Counted from the stretch's first letter, positions 27,461 to 35,794 are shown. The stretch is DNA of 64,000 nt from Synechococcus sp. UW140 (GCF_900474295.1 NZ_UCOB01000031.1:31976-95975), one strand, 5' to 3'. The notes: generated by a model from the letters alone, not told the origin. Made by a program: numbers and translations.

Positions 27461-27466
27461 GGCGTC

Positions 27467-28303
27467 ATGGCCACCTCAGCAAAGACTCGCGCTGGAGCCC
27501 TGTTGCAGCTACTGCTGCTGATCTTGCTGGCCCTGGTGGTGCTCGTTCCCTTGCTCTGGCTGGTGAGTACCTCCCTGAAGGGACCAGCCGAAGATATCTT
27601 CAGTTCACCACCAGCACTGTTGCCGGCCCAACCCAGCCTCGCGGCCTATGGCCGCTTGTTCCGGGATAACCCCCTCGGCCTTTATCTGCTCAACAGCACG
27701 ATCGTGAGTGTGCTCGCGGTCGTTGCCAACTTGCTGTTCTGTTCCCTCGCGGCCTATCCGCTGGCGCGGATGCGTTTCGCCGGTCGGGGATTTGTGCTGG
27801 CCCTGGTTGTGGCCACGATCCTGATTCCCTTTCAGGTGGTGATGATTCCTCTCTATCTGTTGATGGTGCAACTGGGCTTGAGGAACACCCTGATGGCATT
27901 GGTGATCCCCCAGGCTGCCACTGCCTTCGGTCTCTACTTATTGCGTCAGAGCTTTCTGGCGGTGCCGGTCGAGCTTGAGGAGGCGGCCCGAATCGATGGC
28001 TGCAGCAAGCTTGGCGAATGGTGGAACGTGATGATCCCAGCCGCCCGTGCCGATCTGATCACCCTGGGCATGTTCGTGTTCATCGGCACCTGGAGCGATT
28101 TCCTGTGGCCGCTGGTGATCCTTGATGACCCTGGGTTGTACACCCTTCCACTGGGTCTCCAACAGCTTGCCAGCAGTTTCTCCCTGGATTGGCGCATCGT
28201 CGCCGCTGGTTCTGTGGTCTCGATCCTGCCGGTGCTGATCTTGTTTGTGTTGCTCCAGCGCTTCATTCTCCCCAGCGCGAGCAGCGACGCGGTGAAAGGT
28301 TGA
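27467..28303 (+). CDS. carbohydrate ABC transporter permease, MalG/UgpE-like
   Basis: This 278-residue inner-membrane protein has about six hydrophobic helices. The permease EAA loop reads VELEEAARIDGCSKLGEWWNVMIPAARA, characteristic of CUT1-type sugar transporters of the MalG side. The N-terminus is VLVPLLWLVSTSLKGPAEDIF and the C-terminus ends in a short basic segment. Marine Synechococcus import glucosylglycerol, sucrose or trehalose with such systems, but the substrate cannot be assigned here. No partner permease, binding protein or ATPase gene is adjacent. Confidence 0.9.
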   Translation: MATSAKTRAGALLQLLLLILLALVVLVPLLWLVSTSLKGPAEDIFSSPPALLPAQPSLAAYGRLFRDNPLGLYLLNSTIVSVLAVVANLLFCSLAAYPLARMRFAGRGFVLALVVATILIPFQVVMIPLYLLMVQLGLRNTLMALVIPQAATAFGLYLLRQSFLAVPVELEEAARIDGCSKLGEWWNVMIPAARADLITLGMFVFIGTWSDFLWPLVILDDPGLYTLPLGLQQLASSFSLDWRIVAAGSVVSILPVLILFVLLQRFILPSASSDAVKG

Positions 28304-28663
28304 TCAGCGGCTTGGTTCAAGCTTGAAGGACTGGAAGGGATCAAAGCCCTCTGCAGGTCTGGCTTGCTGGCGAAGTGATTGCTTCAGTTCGATCAGTTCA
28401 GATTGCTGTTGTGCCATCCGGCCGATGCGATCTTCCAAGTCCCGCTGATTGGTTTGGAGCTGCTGGAGCTGCTGCTCCAGCAGCTTGCTGCTCACTGAGG
28501 GGTTCTCCTCCAGACGTTGCTCGAGATCTGCGAGTCGTTGTTGGATCCGGTTGATGGTGGTGGTGTGCTGTGCGAGGGCCTGCCAGAGCACCATGAACAG
28601 CACCGCGAGCATGCTGATCCCCGCAATTGGGATCAGCATCCAGACCATTTGTCTCGCCTGCAT
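28304..28663 (-). CDS. small membrane protein with coiled coil
   Basis: This 119-residue protein has one N-terminal membrane helix (MVWMLIPIAGISMLAVLFMVLWQALA). A predicted coiled coil (about residues 35-95, rich in Leu/Gln/Glu heptads) follows, with a short tail rich in proline and phenylalanine. The anchor-plus-coiled-coil layout suggests a scaffold or interaction partner at the membrane. It shares a bidirectional promoter region with the Nif11-type gene, where a 12-bp palindrome CCTGACGTCAGG lies at 28701-28712. It converges on the permease gene with no gap. Function unknown. Confidence 0.65.
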   Translation of the reverse strand: MQARQMVWMLIPIAGISMLAVLFMVLWQALAQHTTTINRIQQRLADLEQRLEENPSVSSKLLEQQLQQLQTNQRDLEDRIGRMAQQQSELIELKQSLRQQARPAEGFDPFQSFKLEPSR

Positions 28664-28700
28664 CTGCGCCGATTGCGCCTCTTGCGACAGTGCTAGCAGT

Positions 28701-28712
28701 CCTGACGTCAGG
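28701..28712. promoter_or_regulatory. 12-bp palindrome CCTGACGTCAGG between divergent genes
   Basis: A perfect palindrome containing TGACGTCA lies midway between the starts of the coiled-coil gene (28663, minus) and the Nif11-type gene (28738, plus). The same 8-bp core recurs in non-coding DNA at 7828, 7841 and 9594. A dimeric regulator site is plausible; none is known to me. Confidence 0.4.
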
Positions 28713-28737
28713 ATGGGCTTGTGGATGGAATGTGTTG

Positions 28738-28983
28738 ATGGCTTTGAACGATTTGGATCAGTTGCTGGCGTTACGCAGTGAGGATCCTTCTCTTGCCGAG
28801 CGGATGGCCGGCCCCCTCGATCTCGAGGCCTTGATTGCGCTGGCGGCCGAGCGTGGACTCACCGTCACAGAAGCCGATGTTTTCGCTGCCCAGCAACGGG
28901 AGAATTCAGATCGGTCCTCCGCTCAGCTTCAGCAGGAGGCTGCCCAGGAGTCCCGGCGTCTCCGCCATTTCATTCAGGGTTAG
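28738..28983 (+). CDS. Nif11-domain small protein
   Basis: This 81-residue protein fits the Nif11 pattern: LNDLDQLLALRSEDPSLAERM, then LDLEALIALAAERGLTVTEADVFAAQ. In marine picocyanobacteria this domain forms the leader of RiPP precursors such as the prochlorosins. Here, after the domain, only about 28 polar residues follow, with no cysteine and no clear Gly-Gly or Gly-Ala cleavage site, and no modification enzyme is adjacent. It is therefore more likely a stand-alone Nif11 protein or a degenerate precursor. The ATG at 28738 gives the family's usual start; the frame extends further upstream. Confidence 0.72.
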   Translation: MALNDLDQLLALRSEDPSLAERMAGPLDLEALIALAAERGLTVTEADVFAAQQRENSDRSSAQLQQEAAQESRRLRHFIQG

Positions 28984-28992
28984 CAAGGGCTG

Positions 28993-29220
28993 GTGTTGCA
29001 CGACACCGCATGCTCAGGCCCTTTTGCGGAATCTTGGGGAGGACGATTCCTTCGCTTTGACGTGGATTCCAGCAATCGGTCCATTGAGCGCATCGGCTCT
29101 GAAGGCTCTCGACCTGTCTGTGACCATGCAAATCTTCTGTTGCTGCGTTTTGACGACAGCCAGGATCTGATCGATCAAGATCATTTCCTGGCCTGGGATG
29201 AACTGTTGGGCTTGCGCTGA
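28993..29220 (+). CDS. possible small soluble protein downstream of the Nif11 gene
   Basis: A GTG-started frame of 75 residues begins 9 bp after the Nif11-type stop. It reads GGRFLRFDVDSSNRSIERIG, then HANLLLLRFDDSQDLIDQ, then DHFLAWDELLGLR. The composition is protein-like and the spacing suggests co-transcription. There is no recognised domain and no signal or membrane segment. A competing frame on the same strand looks less protein-like. Moderate confidence that it is coding. Confidence 0.45.
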   Translation: MLHDTACSGPFAESWGGRFLRFDVDSSNRSIERIGSEGSRPVCDHANLLLLRFDDSQDLIDQDHFLAWDELLGLR

Positions 29221-29238
29221 GCACCCAGAATCGAGCTC

Positions 29239-29454
29239 TCAGCGCAGCATCACCACGTCTGGTGTCACTCCAAGAATCTGGCCGATCCAGAGCGCGTGGG
29301 TGACAGCTCCTTCGTGGGTGTGAAACGCCCAGGCATTGTCTGGGGAGCTGACGTTCTCAATCTGTTCATCTTGGGCGTTCACCCTTAGATAGGTCCCAGC
29401 GCGGGGGCAGCGGAGCACGAAGCGCTCGATCGAGAAGTCCGTCATCTTCATCAA
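29239..29454 (-). CDS. hypothetical small protein
   Basis: This 71-residue protein has the ordered, beta-rich sequence FVLRCPRAGTYLRVNAQDE, then NAWAFHTHEGAVTHALWIGQIL. It has no signal or membrane segment. The first ATG, or the third methionine three codons later, could be the start. It converges on the small frame above with an 18-bp gap. It looks like a conserved cyanobacterial protein, but I do not recognise a family. Confidence 0.55.
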   Translation of the reverse strand: MMKMTDFSIERFVLRCPRAGTYLRVNAQDEQIENVSSPDNAWAFHTHEGAVTHALWIGQILGVTPDVVMLR

Positions 29455-29568
29455 CGATCTCGTTGAGACTCACTATTTCGATAGCGATGGCGGGCCCTTT
29501 GAAGGCCCTGATCCTTTGTTTTCTTGCGGTTTTCATCAACGGTTTGTGACAGCTCTGTTGACGCTGGC

Positions 29569-30015
29569 CTATCCGTCTTCGCTTGATTGCTCCGTTGGCA
29601 TGGGCGAGCTACGGAGCCAATGCAGCCCTGTCGGCGCGCTGAACAGGCTCTGATGGCCGCCGCCGCGAAACCACGCCTGGTCTTGGGGTTGTAGTGCCGG
29701 TAGGGCAATGTCCCATTGCTGCTCGAAGTAGGTAGTCGCTTCCTGCTCAGGGGCTGGGTCGGGCTGTTCCCAGTGCACAAGGGCAAGTTTGACGGGGTGG
29801 ATCGACAGCACGGCCAGTCGCTCGCCTTCGTCTGGGGCCGGCACGATGCGTTCCTCGATCGACTCTTGGCTCACGAACAGGCGCAGGCTTCCATGGCAGT
29901 CGCGTCCGTCCAAGGGGTATTTGCACAAGTACAGCGCCCTTGCCTTCTTGAACAGGGGTGAAGGCGCTCGCTGCATCAGGGATTCGTAAGCCAGCTGGAG
30001 CCTTGCGTTCGGCAT
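29569..30015 (-). CDS. hypothetical protein
   Basis: This 148-residue soluble protein starts MPNARLQLAYESLMQRAPSP, continues KKARALYLCKYPLDGRDCHGSLRLFVS, and has an aromatic-rich C-terminal half (TYFEQQWDIALP, AWFRGGGHQSLF, GLHWLRS). The open frame extends upstream, but that extension is arginine- and cysteine-rich shadow sequence, so I use the ATG at 30015. The gene is divergent from the next one by 13 bp or more. The family is not recognised. Confidence 0.6.
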   Translation of the reverse strand: MPNARLQLAYESLMQRAPSPLFKKARALYLCKYPLDGRDCHGSLRLFVSQESIEERIVPAPDEGERLAVLSIHPVKLALVHWEQPDPAPEQEATTYFEQQWDIALPALQPQDQAWFRGGGHQSLFSAPTGLHWLRSSPMPTEQSSEDG

Positions 30016-30028
30016 CGGAGCGTGATGT

Positions 30029-30340
30029 TTGAACTTTCCGGCCTCGGAGTGGCGCCAACACCGGCACCGAGGCGAGACTGGGGACAGTTTGCAGTCTGTA
30101 CCAGTGGGAGAGCGTTGCCGGCCGCAGTACCGACTCGTTGCTCTTGATGGCAGTCCGCATCCGGTGCTTGATGCCCCATACGACTCCATGGAAGCGGCTG
30201 AGGCTGCTGCTCAGCGATGGTGCACTGGTCAGGGTCGCGCCTTTGCGATGGGGCAGAGCGGGATTGGCGTCGAAGTTCAGACCAGTTGTGGGGAGTGGCG
30301 CACCGTTGGCTATCCGCTCAGTTGCCTGCGCTCTCGCTAG
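30029..30340 (+). CDS. hypothetical protein
   Basis: The convincing part is the C-terminal 65 residues: YRLVALDGSPHPVLDAPYDS, then EAAEAAAQRWCTGQGRAFA, then GVEVQTSCGEWRTVGYPL. This resembles small conserved cyanobacterial proteins with an alternating beta-alpha-beta pattern. The first 25 residues from the TTG at 30029 look like random arginine/histidine-rich sequence, and the GTG at 30104 is the better biological start. Function unknown. It is probably transcribed divergently from the neighbouring hypothetical gene. Confidence 0.55.
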   Translation: MNFPASEWRQHRHRGETGDSLQSVPVGERCRPQYRLVALDGSPHPVLDAPYDSMEAAEAAAQRWCTGQGRAFAMGQSGIGVEVQTSCGEWRTVGYPLSCLRSR

Positions 30341-30367
30341 ACCGGAGTGAGGTGATCTTCGGCTGTG

Positions 30368-30676
30368 ATGTGGGTCAGTGTCGACCTCTGTGTTGTGCCT
30401 CTCGGTGTCGGGGTCTCCTTGGCGCCTTATGTCGCCGCCTGTCAGCGGGTGATTGAGCAGGCGGGGCTCGACCACGAGCTTGGTCCGAATGGAACCGCGA
30501 TTGAGGGTGAGTGGGACGCGGTCTTTGCTTGCGTGAGGGACTGTCATGACGCTGTGCACGCTTTGGGCGCGCCCCGCGTTTACACCACCTTGAAGGTCAA
30601 TACCCGTACGGATCGGCAGCAGAGTTTTCGCGACAAGGTCGTCAGCGTCCAGGCGTCGACGCTTAGCGGTGCCTGA
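30368..30676 (+). CDS. MTH1187/YkoF-type thiamine-binding family protein
   Basis: This 102-residue protein reads MWVSVDLCVVPLGVGVSLAPYVAACQRVI, then DHELGPNGTAIEGEWDAVFACVRDCHDAVHALGAPRVYTTLKVNTRTDR, the ferredoxin-like fold of the Thiamine_BP (formerly DUF77) family. Structural members bind thiamine or related compounds. It has an unusual number of cysteines. The ATG at 30368 was preferred over one codon upstream. A riboswitch is not apparent in the 28 bp before it, so thiamine control is not shown. Confidence 0.85.
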   Translation: MWVSVDLCVVPLGVGVSLAPYVAACQRVIEQAGLDHELGPNGTAIEGEWDAVFACVRDCHDAVHALGAPRVYTTLKVNTRTDRQQSFRDKVVSVQASTLSGA

Positions 30677-30763
30677 AGTCCGAAAACCGGAGAACTTCTG
30701 TGCAAAACACCAACGCCTGAGCGGTCCTGAGTCCAATGAGACTAGAGATGCGATTGGCTTGTT

Positions 30764-31273
30764 TTGCGGATACGTGCTCTGGGCTGTGCCCTTCTATTCG
30801 GCTTGGCGATCGGTGCAGGCTCCGGTCTATCGGTCCGGGCTGAAACCTGGGACAGGATTGGTCGTTTTGCTGCGACGCTCCGCAAAGCCGGCACGTCCAC
30901 TCTGGTGGCCAGGGATTGTCCGAACACCTTGCTCGGTGCTTTCCATTCCGAACGCAATGCCCTGCTGATCTGTGCCAACAACCTCCCCAACGATCCTGCG
31001 GAGATCTGGGAGGTGCTGGCCCATGAGGCGGCTCATGTGATGCAGCATTGCCGCGGTGGCCCGCTGCTGGTGGAGGGTCAGATGGACGATGCGATTGCCC
31101 GGGTGCGCTCCCGTTCGCCGCGTCTGTTCAAGGAGCTGAGTCTCTATCACAGCAGTCAGCACCGCGATGAGGTGGAAGCTCGGCTGGTGCAAACCCTGCC
31201 CCCCGATCAGGTGGAAGCCTTGTTTCAGCGGTTCTGCGCGACGCGACTGACTGGAACGAGCTCGGATTCGTGA
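30764..31273 (+). CDS. secreted HEXXH protein, putative small metalloprotease
   Basis: This 169-residue protein starts at a TTG with a clear signal peptide (RALGCALLFGLAIGAGSGLSVRA, cleavage near residue 26). The mature protein contains a zinc-protease type motif HEAAH in EVLAHEAAHVMQHCRGG at about residue 88. Downstream, HRDEVEARLVQ resembles the E-x-E-A glutamate region of gluzincins. No other part matches a family I recognise. The stop overlaps the next start as GTGA, so the two are coupled. It could be a periplasmic peptidase or an inactive relative; activity is inferred from the motif only. Confidence 0.6.
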   Translation: MRIRALGCALLFGLAIGAGSGLSVRAETWDRIGRFAATLRKAGTSTLVARDCPNTLLGAFHSERNALLICANNLPNDPAEIWEVLAHEAAHVMQHCRGGPLLVEGQMDDAIARVRSRSPRLFKELSLYHSSQHRDEVEARLVQTLPPDQVEALFQRFCATRLTGTSSDS

Positions 31274-31620
31274 ATGTTCGGGAGGTGAGTGCCATGGATG
31301 AGCAGAAGCCGATCACGCCACTCACCGGCCCAGTGTTTGATGACGAGGGTCGACTCACTTACATGGGGGTGGATGGACGCCGCTATGTCGTCGTCGATGG
31401 CGTCGATTTTGATGAGCAGGACGCCGCCAAGGTGATGAAGGTGCTGCAGTTGGCAGGCGGGGTGTTTGAAGAGATCGAGCAGCATTGCCGCCATTGGTTG
31501 CAAATGGTGGACGACTCACCCCTGAGCGAGGAAGAGGCCTTGTCGTTGCTGTTGGCCACTCTCGAAACCGTTTTGGAAAGAAAGCAAGATGACCAGCAGG
31601 ACCCTGGCCAAGGGAGCTGA
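31270..31620 (+). CDS. conserved hypothetical protein
   Basis: This 116-residue acidic, soluble protein has the core GPVFDDEGRLTYMGVDGRRYVVVDGVDFDEQDAAKVMKVLQL and ends in a polar tail. The GTG overlaps the HEXXH gene stop. The pattern resembles small cyanobacterial proteins of unknown function seen beside envelope genes. ATG at MDEQKPIT, nine codons in, is an alternative start. No catalytic motif is visible. Confidence 0.6.
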   Translation: MNVREVSAMDEQKPITPLTGPVFDDEGRLTYMGVDGRRYVVVDGVDFDEQDAAKVMKVLQLAGGVFEEIEQHCRHWLQMVDDSPLSEEEALSLLLATLETVLERKQDDQQDPGQGS

Positions 31621-31663
31621 GGGTGCGCCCTTACGGTGTGACTGTTAACGCAATCGGCCGGCG

Positions 31664-32062
31664 ATGAATTCCAGCGTGCGGGGCTATTGGCTGATGACCT
31701 GGCTGGGGTTGGTGGGCAATGTGATCGCCTTACCGCTGATCGGTTGGATCGCTTTTCAGGCCCCGTCCCTGCGAGTGACCCATATTAGCCTCGCTTTTGG
31801 CCTTGCCTGGCCTGCTGCGGTTGTCGGCATCGTGGCCTGTGGTGGCCTGCTGGCAGAACGGCGCTGGGGTGGGATTGTTGCCATCGTGGCTTTGTCGATG
31901 GCTTTGGCTGCTTCCTTGCCTTACGGCATCGTGCGCTTCGCCCTGCTGCCCCTAGATCAGTCGCTCAACCTCGGCCTTGTGTCCATGTCTCTGGCCCTGG
32001 TGAACTTGTTGGCGCTTCTCTATTGGTGCCGACCTGCGCTTCGCCGGGGTGGTCCACTCTGA
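31664..32062 (+). CDS. small membrane protein, four predicted helices
   Basis: This 132-residue protein is almost entirely hydrophobic, with four membrane-length segments: GYWLMTWLGLVGNVIALPLIGWIAF, ISLAFGLAWPAAVVGIVACGGLL, IVAIVALSMALAASLPYGIV and LGLVSMSLALVNLLALLYWC. There is a short basic C-terminus. The stop TGA is followed directly by the ATG of the RluA-type gene, so the two are coupled. The family is not recognised. Confidence 0.6.
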   Translation: MNSSVRGYWLMTWLGLVGNVIALPLIGWIAFQAPSLRVTHISLAFGLAWPAAVVGIVACGGLLAERRWGGIVAIVALSMALAASLPYGIVRFALLPLDQSLNLGLVSMSLALVNLLALLYWCRPALRRGGPL

Positions 32063-32710
32063 ATGCAGGCGATTGCCGATCTGCCGGTCTTGTATCGAGA
32101 TCGATGGGTTTTGGTGGTGGACAAACCTGCTGGACTTCTTTGCCAGCCTGGTCTGGGCCCGGCGCAGCTGGATTCTTTGCTCAGACGCGTGCAGCGTTGG
32201 GAACCCGGTTTGGCCTTGGTGCATCGCCTTGATCGCGATACATCCGGCTTGTTGTTGTTGGCTCGTAATCCCGAGGCTTTGGCGGCTTTCAGTGGTTTGT
32301 TCGCGCATCGTCGGGTGCACAAGCTCTATGTCGCGGACATCTGCACGGACCCTCCAGCTTTCGCCGGTCTGATCGATCTTCCCCTCGCCCGTTTGCAGCG
32401 TCACCCCCCTCGCTATGGCGAGCATCCTCAAGGACGGGCCAGTCGGACCCGATGGCGAGTTGCTGCATCGGCAGGGTCACTTCGACGGTTGTGGTTACAG
32501 CCCATCACGGGGCGATCTCATCAGCTTCGCGCCCACCTTGCGGCCCTTGGCTGTCCGATCCAGGGGGATCCGATTTATGCCGATTGCTCTGCCCCCTTCG
32601 GCAGCAGTCGCATGCATCTTCATGCCACCGCCCTCAGCCTTCTCCACCCTTTCACTGGCGAACGCTTGCGCTGCCGCAGTGCTGTGCCCTTTGCGTCTTC
32701 GCTTAATTAG
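32063..32710 (+). CDS. RluA-family pseudouridine synthase
   Basis: This 215-residue enzyme has the catalytic motif HRLDRDTSGLLLLARN near residue 54, where the second aspartate is the nucleophile. The entry motif WVLVVDKPAGLLCQPG and the later GRSHQLRAHLAALG are both typical of RluA/TruC-type synthases without an S4 domain. The RNA target is unknown. It starts directly after the stop of the membrane-protein gene and its 3' end overlaps the convergent HD-domain gene by 4 bp. Confidence 0.9.
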   Translation: MQAIADLPVLYRDRWVLVVDKPAGLLCQPGLGPAQLDSLLRRVQRWEPGLALVHRLDRDTSGLLLLARNPEALAAFSGLFAHRRVHKLYVADICTDPPAFAGLIDLPLARLQRHPPRYGEHPQGRASRTRWRVAASAGSLRRLWLQPITGRSHQLRAHLAALGCPIQGDPIYADCSAPFGSSRMHLHATALSLLHPFTGERLRCRSAVPFASSLN

Positions 32711-34836
32711 GCCGGGAATCCTTTCTTGTATGCGGGAATCGGATAGGGGATGCGGCGATGGCGCATCCGCCGCCACACGCGGACGAAAGCGCGTATGACA
32801 AGTTCCACCTCGGAACGACTGAGGCTGCTCAGTCGCAGTTGGCCATCGCGCTGTCTGGCTTCCACGATCCTTCGCACCGTCAGTTTTGCTTGCGCATCAA
32901 TGGTGTCTGGTGGGAGGGATCGAAGTGCGGCTTCGCAGCCATCAGCAAGCATCAAAATGGCCGTTTCGCGTGAGCGCGGACGCGGACCCTTGTAGCGGAA
33001 GCGGGCCTCTGGGATCGCGGCATCCTGTTCGCGTGCTTTATGCAAGAAGTAGCCCATCTTCAGTGTGCCCTGATGCTCCGGGATGAAGTCGGCCACCGGT
33101 CTTGGCAGGCGGTGACGACGCGCCAGTTTCAGGCCCTCATCGACGTGGGCCTGAAGAACTCCGGCACTGGCAAGGGGATCATTGAGTCGGTCGTGGGGAT
33201 TTTCAATGTCACCGACCTGGTTCTCGATGAACCATTCAGGCGCATGCAATTTGCCAACATCGTGATACAGCGAACCGGTACGGATTAGGTCGATATCGGC
33301 ACCGATGGCCCTGGCGCCTTCCTCGGCAAGCCCGCAGATCATCAGGGTGTGTTCAAAGGTGCCTGGCGCTTCCGATGACAAGCGGCGCAGCAGAGGCCGT
33401 TCTTGGTCCGCCAGTTCCATCAGTCTTGCTCGGGTGAGCAATCCAAAGGATCCCTCGAGAATCGGGATCAGCAGGATCGCAACCATCAGCAGGATGCCCA
33501 TCAGCAGGGCTTCAGAGGCCAGCTCTCCCGCATCAGGGGCGAGCCGGGTCCAGGCGCTGGCTCCGGTATTGATCTGGCTGCGCAGCAGCAGCATCTCCAC
33601 GAATAGTGCTGCCAGGGGCAGCAAGACGGTGAGCTGAAGCAGCTGGGCACGGCTGCGTAAACGTCCTGCCTGTAGTGCTGCCACCACGGCAATGGCCGCG
33701 GCAATCATCAGTCGCCCCTCTCCCAGTCCATTCACCGGCATGGGCCAAAGCAGGCTGGCGATGGCCAGCCAGGCCAGCCCGCAACTGGTTCCCAGCCCCT
33801 GGGCGAGTAGCAGCGTCGGCGGCACCAGCACTGCTAGAGGGCTCACGGCAGCACCAAAATGGAGCTTGCTGTACTGCACGAGTAGGAGGAGGCCCAGGCT
33901 CAGAAAGCTATGGGAGGCTTCCAGCTGGGGCCGTTCTCGCCGCATTAGCAACAGCAGTACGGCGCATCCGGCCAGAGCCTCGGTGAAGCGCATGGCCCAT
34001 TGGCTCCAACGCGGCGTGCGTTTCACCTCGCCGAAATAATCAAGAACGTCATAGGCCTGGGGGCTGATCGGTTCTCCCTTGCGGGTGATCAGGCTGCCCT
34101 TCGTGACCTTGATTTCGGGTTTTCCCTGTTTGGTGATTAATGCCTCGAGCTTGCGCTGGCTCAGCACAGGATCGGTGCGCAGGTTGCTGGACCCTTGAAA
34201 ACTGGCGGCCAGCAGTTTGCTGCCGATGCTGCGGGCGGGATCACCCTGTGCACCAAGATCTTCAAGCTGAAGAGCTGCAGCCTGGCGGAGCTGATCCACC
34301 GCCAGGCTGTTCACCAACCCCTGGCTGAGCATGCGAGAGGCGGCATCCCGCACGGCCTCCCGCCAGAACTGGGTGGTTTGTGGGGTCTGAGTGGTGAGCC
34401 AGAGCTGTTCCTCGGGGCTGAGGTTCACTGGACCTACCCGCTCGGCGGCATCGCTGAGGGCCACCCGCTGAAGTTCCTCCAGCTGCCGCTCTAGCCGTTC
34501 GCGCAGGCGTTGACTTTCCTGTTGGTCGATGACCTGCACGTAGGTGCTCGGTCCCAAACTGCTGCGTCGCTGTTCCAGCGCCTCACGGTCCACCACAAGG
34601 GCATCTTTGGGCGCGACGGCGTCAAAGGGAGCTGGAACGCCCGGACGCAGATTCGGTTCCCCTAGCGATGGCCAGCTTGAAACAAGCGCCACCAGCAGGC
34701 ACATCATCAGCAGACCGGCCTGCTGAATCCGCCGCCAGCGCAGGATGGGCCGTCTGGGGGATTCGTTGCGCAGCCAGCTGTGCCAAAGCCGGCGGAGGCG
34801 TTGGAATCGAATCACAGCGGACGGCATTGAACACAA
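32707..34836 (-). CDS. 7TM HD-domain phosphodiesterase, PgpH-like
   Basis: This 709-residue membrane protein has a basic N-terminus, a first helix (about residues 40-55), and an extracytoplasmic 7TMR-HDED domain (about residues 60-270). A cluster of about seven helices (residues 290-490) leads to a cytoplasmic HD domain with HTLMICGLAEEGARAIGADIDLIRTGSLYHDVGKL and ENPHDRLNDP. This is the PgpH architecture; PgpH enzymes hydrolyse the second messenger cyclic di-AMP. In cyanobacteria c-di-AMP is linked to osmotic and dark-survival control. The substrate is inferred from family membership. Confidence 0.85.
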   Translation of the reverse strand: MCSMPSAVIRFQRLRRLWHSWLRNESPRRPILRWRRIQQAGLLMMCLLVALVSSWPSLGEPNLRPGVPAPFDAVAPKDALVVDREALEQRRSSLGPSTYVQVIDQQESQRLRERLERQLEELQRVALSDAAERVGPVNLSPEEQLWLTTQTPQTTQFWREAVRDAASRMLSQGLVNSLAVDQLRQAAALQLEDLGAQGDPARSIGSKLLAASFQGSSNLRTDPVLSQRKLEALITKQGKPEIKVTKGSLITRKGEPISPQAYDVLDYFGEVKRTPRWSQWAMRFTEALAGCAVLLLLMRRERPQLEASHSFLSLGLLLLVQYSKLHFGAAVSPLAVLVPPTLLLAQGLGTSCGLAWLAIASLLWPMPVNGLGEGRLMIAAAIAVVAALQAGRLRSRAQLLQLTVLLPLAALFVEMLLLRSQINTGASAWTRLAPDAGELASEALLMGILLMVAILLIPILEGSFGLLTRARLMELADQERPLLRRLSSEAPGTFEHTLMICGLAEEGARAIGADIDLIRTGSLYHDVGKLHAPEWFIENQVGDIENPHDRLNDPLASAGVLQAHVDEGLKLARRHRLPRPVADFIPEHQGTLKMGYFLHKAREQDAAIPEARFRYKGPRPRSRETAILMLADGCEAALRSLPPDTIDAQAKLTVRRIVEARQRDGQLRLSSLSRSEVELVIRAFVRVWRRMRHRRIPYPIPAYKKGFPA

Positions 34837-34885
34837 ACGCTAGCTCCACCGAGCGGGCATGCTGGAGGGAACTACGTCGTCGGCA

Positions 34886-35794
34886 ATGGCCCTGAGGCTG
34901 GATGGCAAACAGCTCGCCTCTGAGCTGGAAACGCGATTGCGCCAAGAGATCGAGTCTGGGATCTCACAGGCCGGTCGTCCGCCTGGTCTGGCGGTCCTGC
35001 GGGTGGGCGACGACCCCGCCAGTGGCGTGTACGTGGCCAACAAAGAGAAGGCCTGTGCCCGGATCGGTGTTGCCAGCTATGGATCCCACCTTCCAGGAAG
35101 CAGTTCTCAGGCTGAGGTGGCTGCGGCGATTGCCGCGCTCAACGCTGATGATCGTGTCGACGGCATCCTGCTGCAGCTTCCACTGCCGGCCGGACTCACA
35201 GAAGGACCGCTGTTAGAGCAGATTGATCCTGACAAGGATGCCGACGGTCTCCATACGTTGAATCTGGGCCGTCTGCTCAAAGGACAGACGGGTCCGCGCA
35301 GCTGTACACCTGCCGGGGTGATGGCTCTTTTGGCTCGACATCAGTTCTCGTTAGAGGGCAAACGGGCCGTGGTGGTGGGTCGCAGCATCCTGGTGGGTCA
35401 GCCCATGGCCCTGATGCTGCAGGCGGCTAACGCCACCGTGAGCGTGGCCCACTCCCGCACCAAGGATCTCGAGGCGATCACCAGACAGGCCGATGTGTTG
35501 GTTGTGGCTGCCGGCAAGCCGCGCATGATCGGGGCTGAGCATGTGCGTCCAGGTGCAGTGGTGGTGGATGTGGGTATCCATCGCTTGCCAAGACCTGCTG
35601 ATGCCCCTGAGGGCACTAAGGCCAAGCTCTGTGGCGATGTGCGTGCCGAGGAACTGGAGGAGATCGCCTTGGCGCTCTCGCCGGTGCCTGGGGGTGTCGG
35701 CCCGATGACCGTGACCATGCTGCTGGTGAACACGGTGGTGGCTTGGTGCCGTCGCCATGGCCTTGACCACGGCCTGGAGGATCTGGTGGTCTGA
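34886..35794 (+). CDS. folD: bifunctional methylene-THF dehydrogenase/methenyl-THF cyclohydrolase
   Basis: This 302-residue enzyme interconverts 5,10-methylene-, methenyl- and 10-formyl-THF. It starts [15 protein letters not shown] and has [25 protein letters not shown] with the catalytic lysine. The motifs [25 protein letters not shown] (NADP loop) and [15 protein letters not shown] follow near the end. The length is normal. An ATG nine codons upstream is in frame but adds a non-conserved leader. The formyl-THF cyclo-ligase gene elsewhere in the window feeds the same one-carbon pool. Confidence 0.97.
   Translation: MALRLDGKQLASELETRLRQEIESGISQAGRPPGLAVLRVGDDPASGVYVANKEKACARIGVASYGSHLPGSSSQAEVAAAIAALNADDRVDGILLQLPLPAGLTEGPLLEQIDPDKDADGLHTLNLGRLLKGQTGPRSCTPAGVMALLARHQFSLEGKRAVVVGRSILVGQPMALMLQAANATVSVAHSRTKDLEAITRQADVLVVAAGKPRMIGAEHVRPGAVVVDVGIHRLPRPADAPEGTKAKLCGDVRAEELEEIALALSPVPGGVGPMTVTMLLVNTVVAWCRRHGLDHGLEDLVV

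Noticed and set aside
28438..28482. Perfect inverted repeat GCTGCTGGAGC / GCTCCAGCAGC
   Set aside because: It lies inside the coiled-coil gene and follows from its repeated Leu/Gln/Glu codons; no T-run follows.
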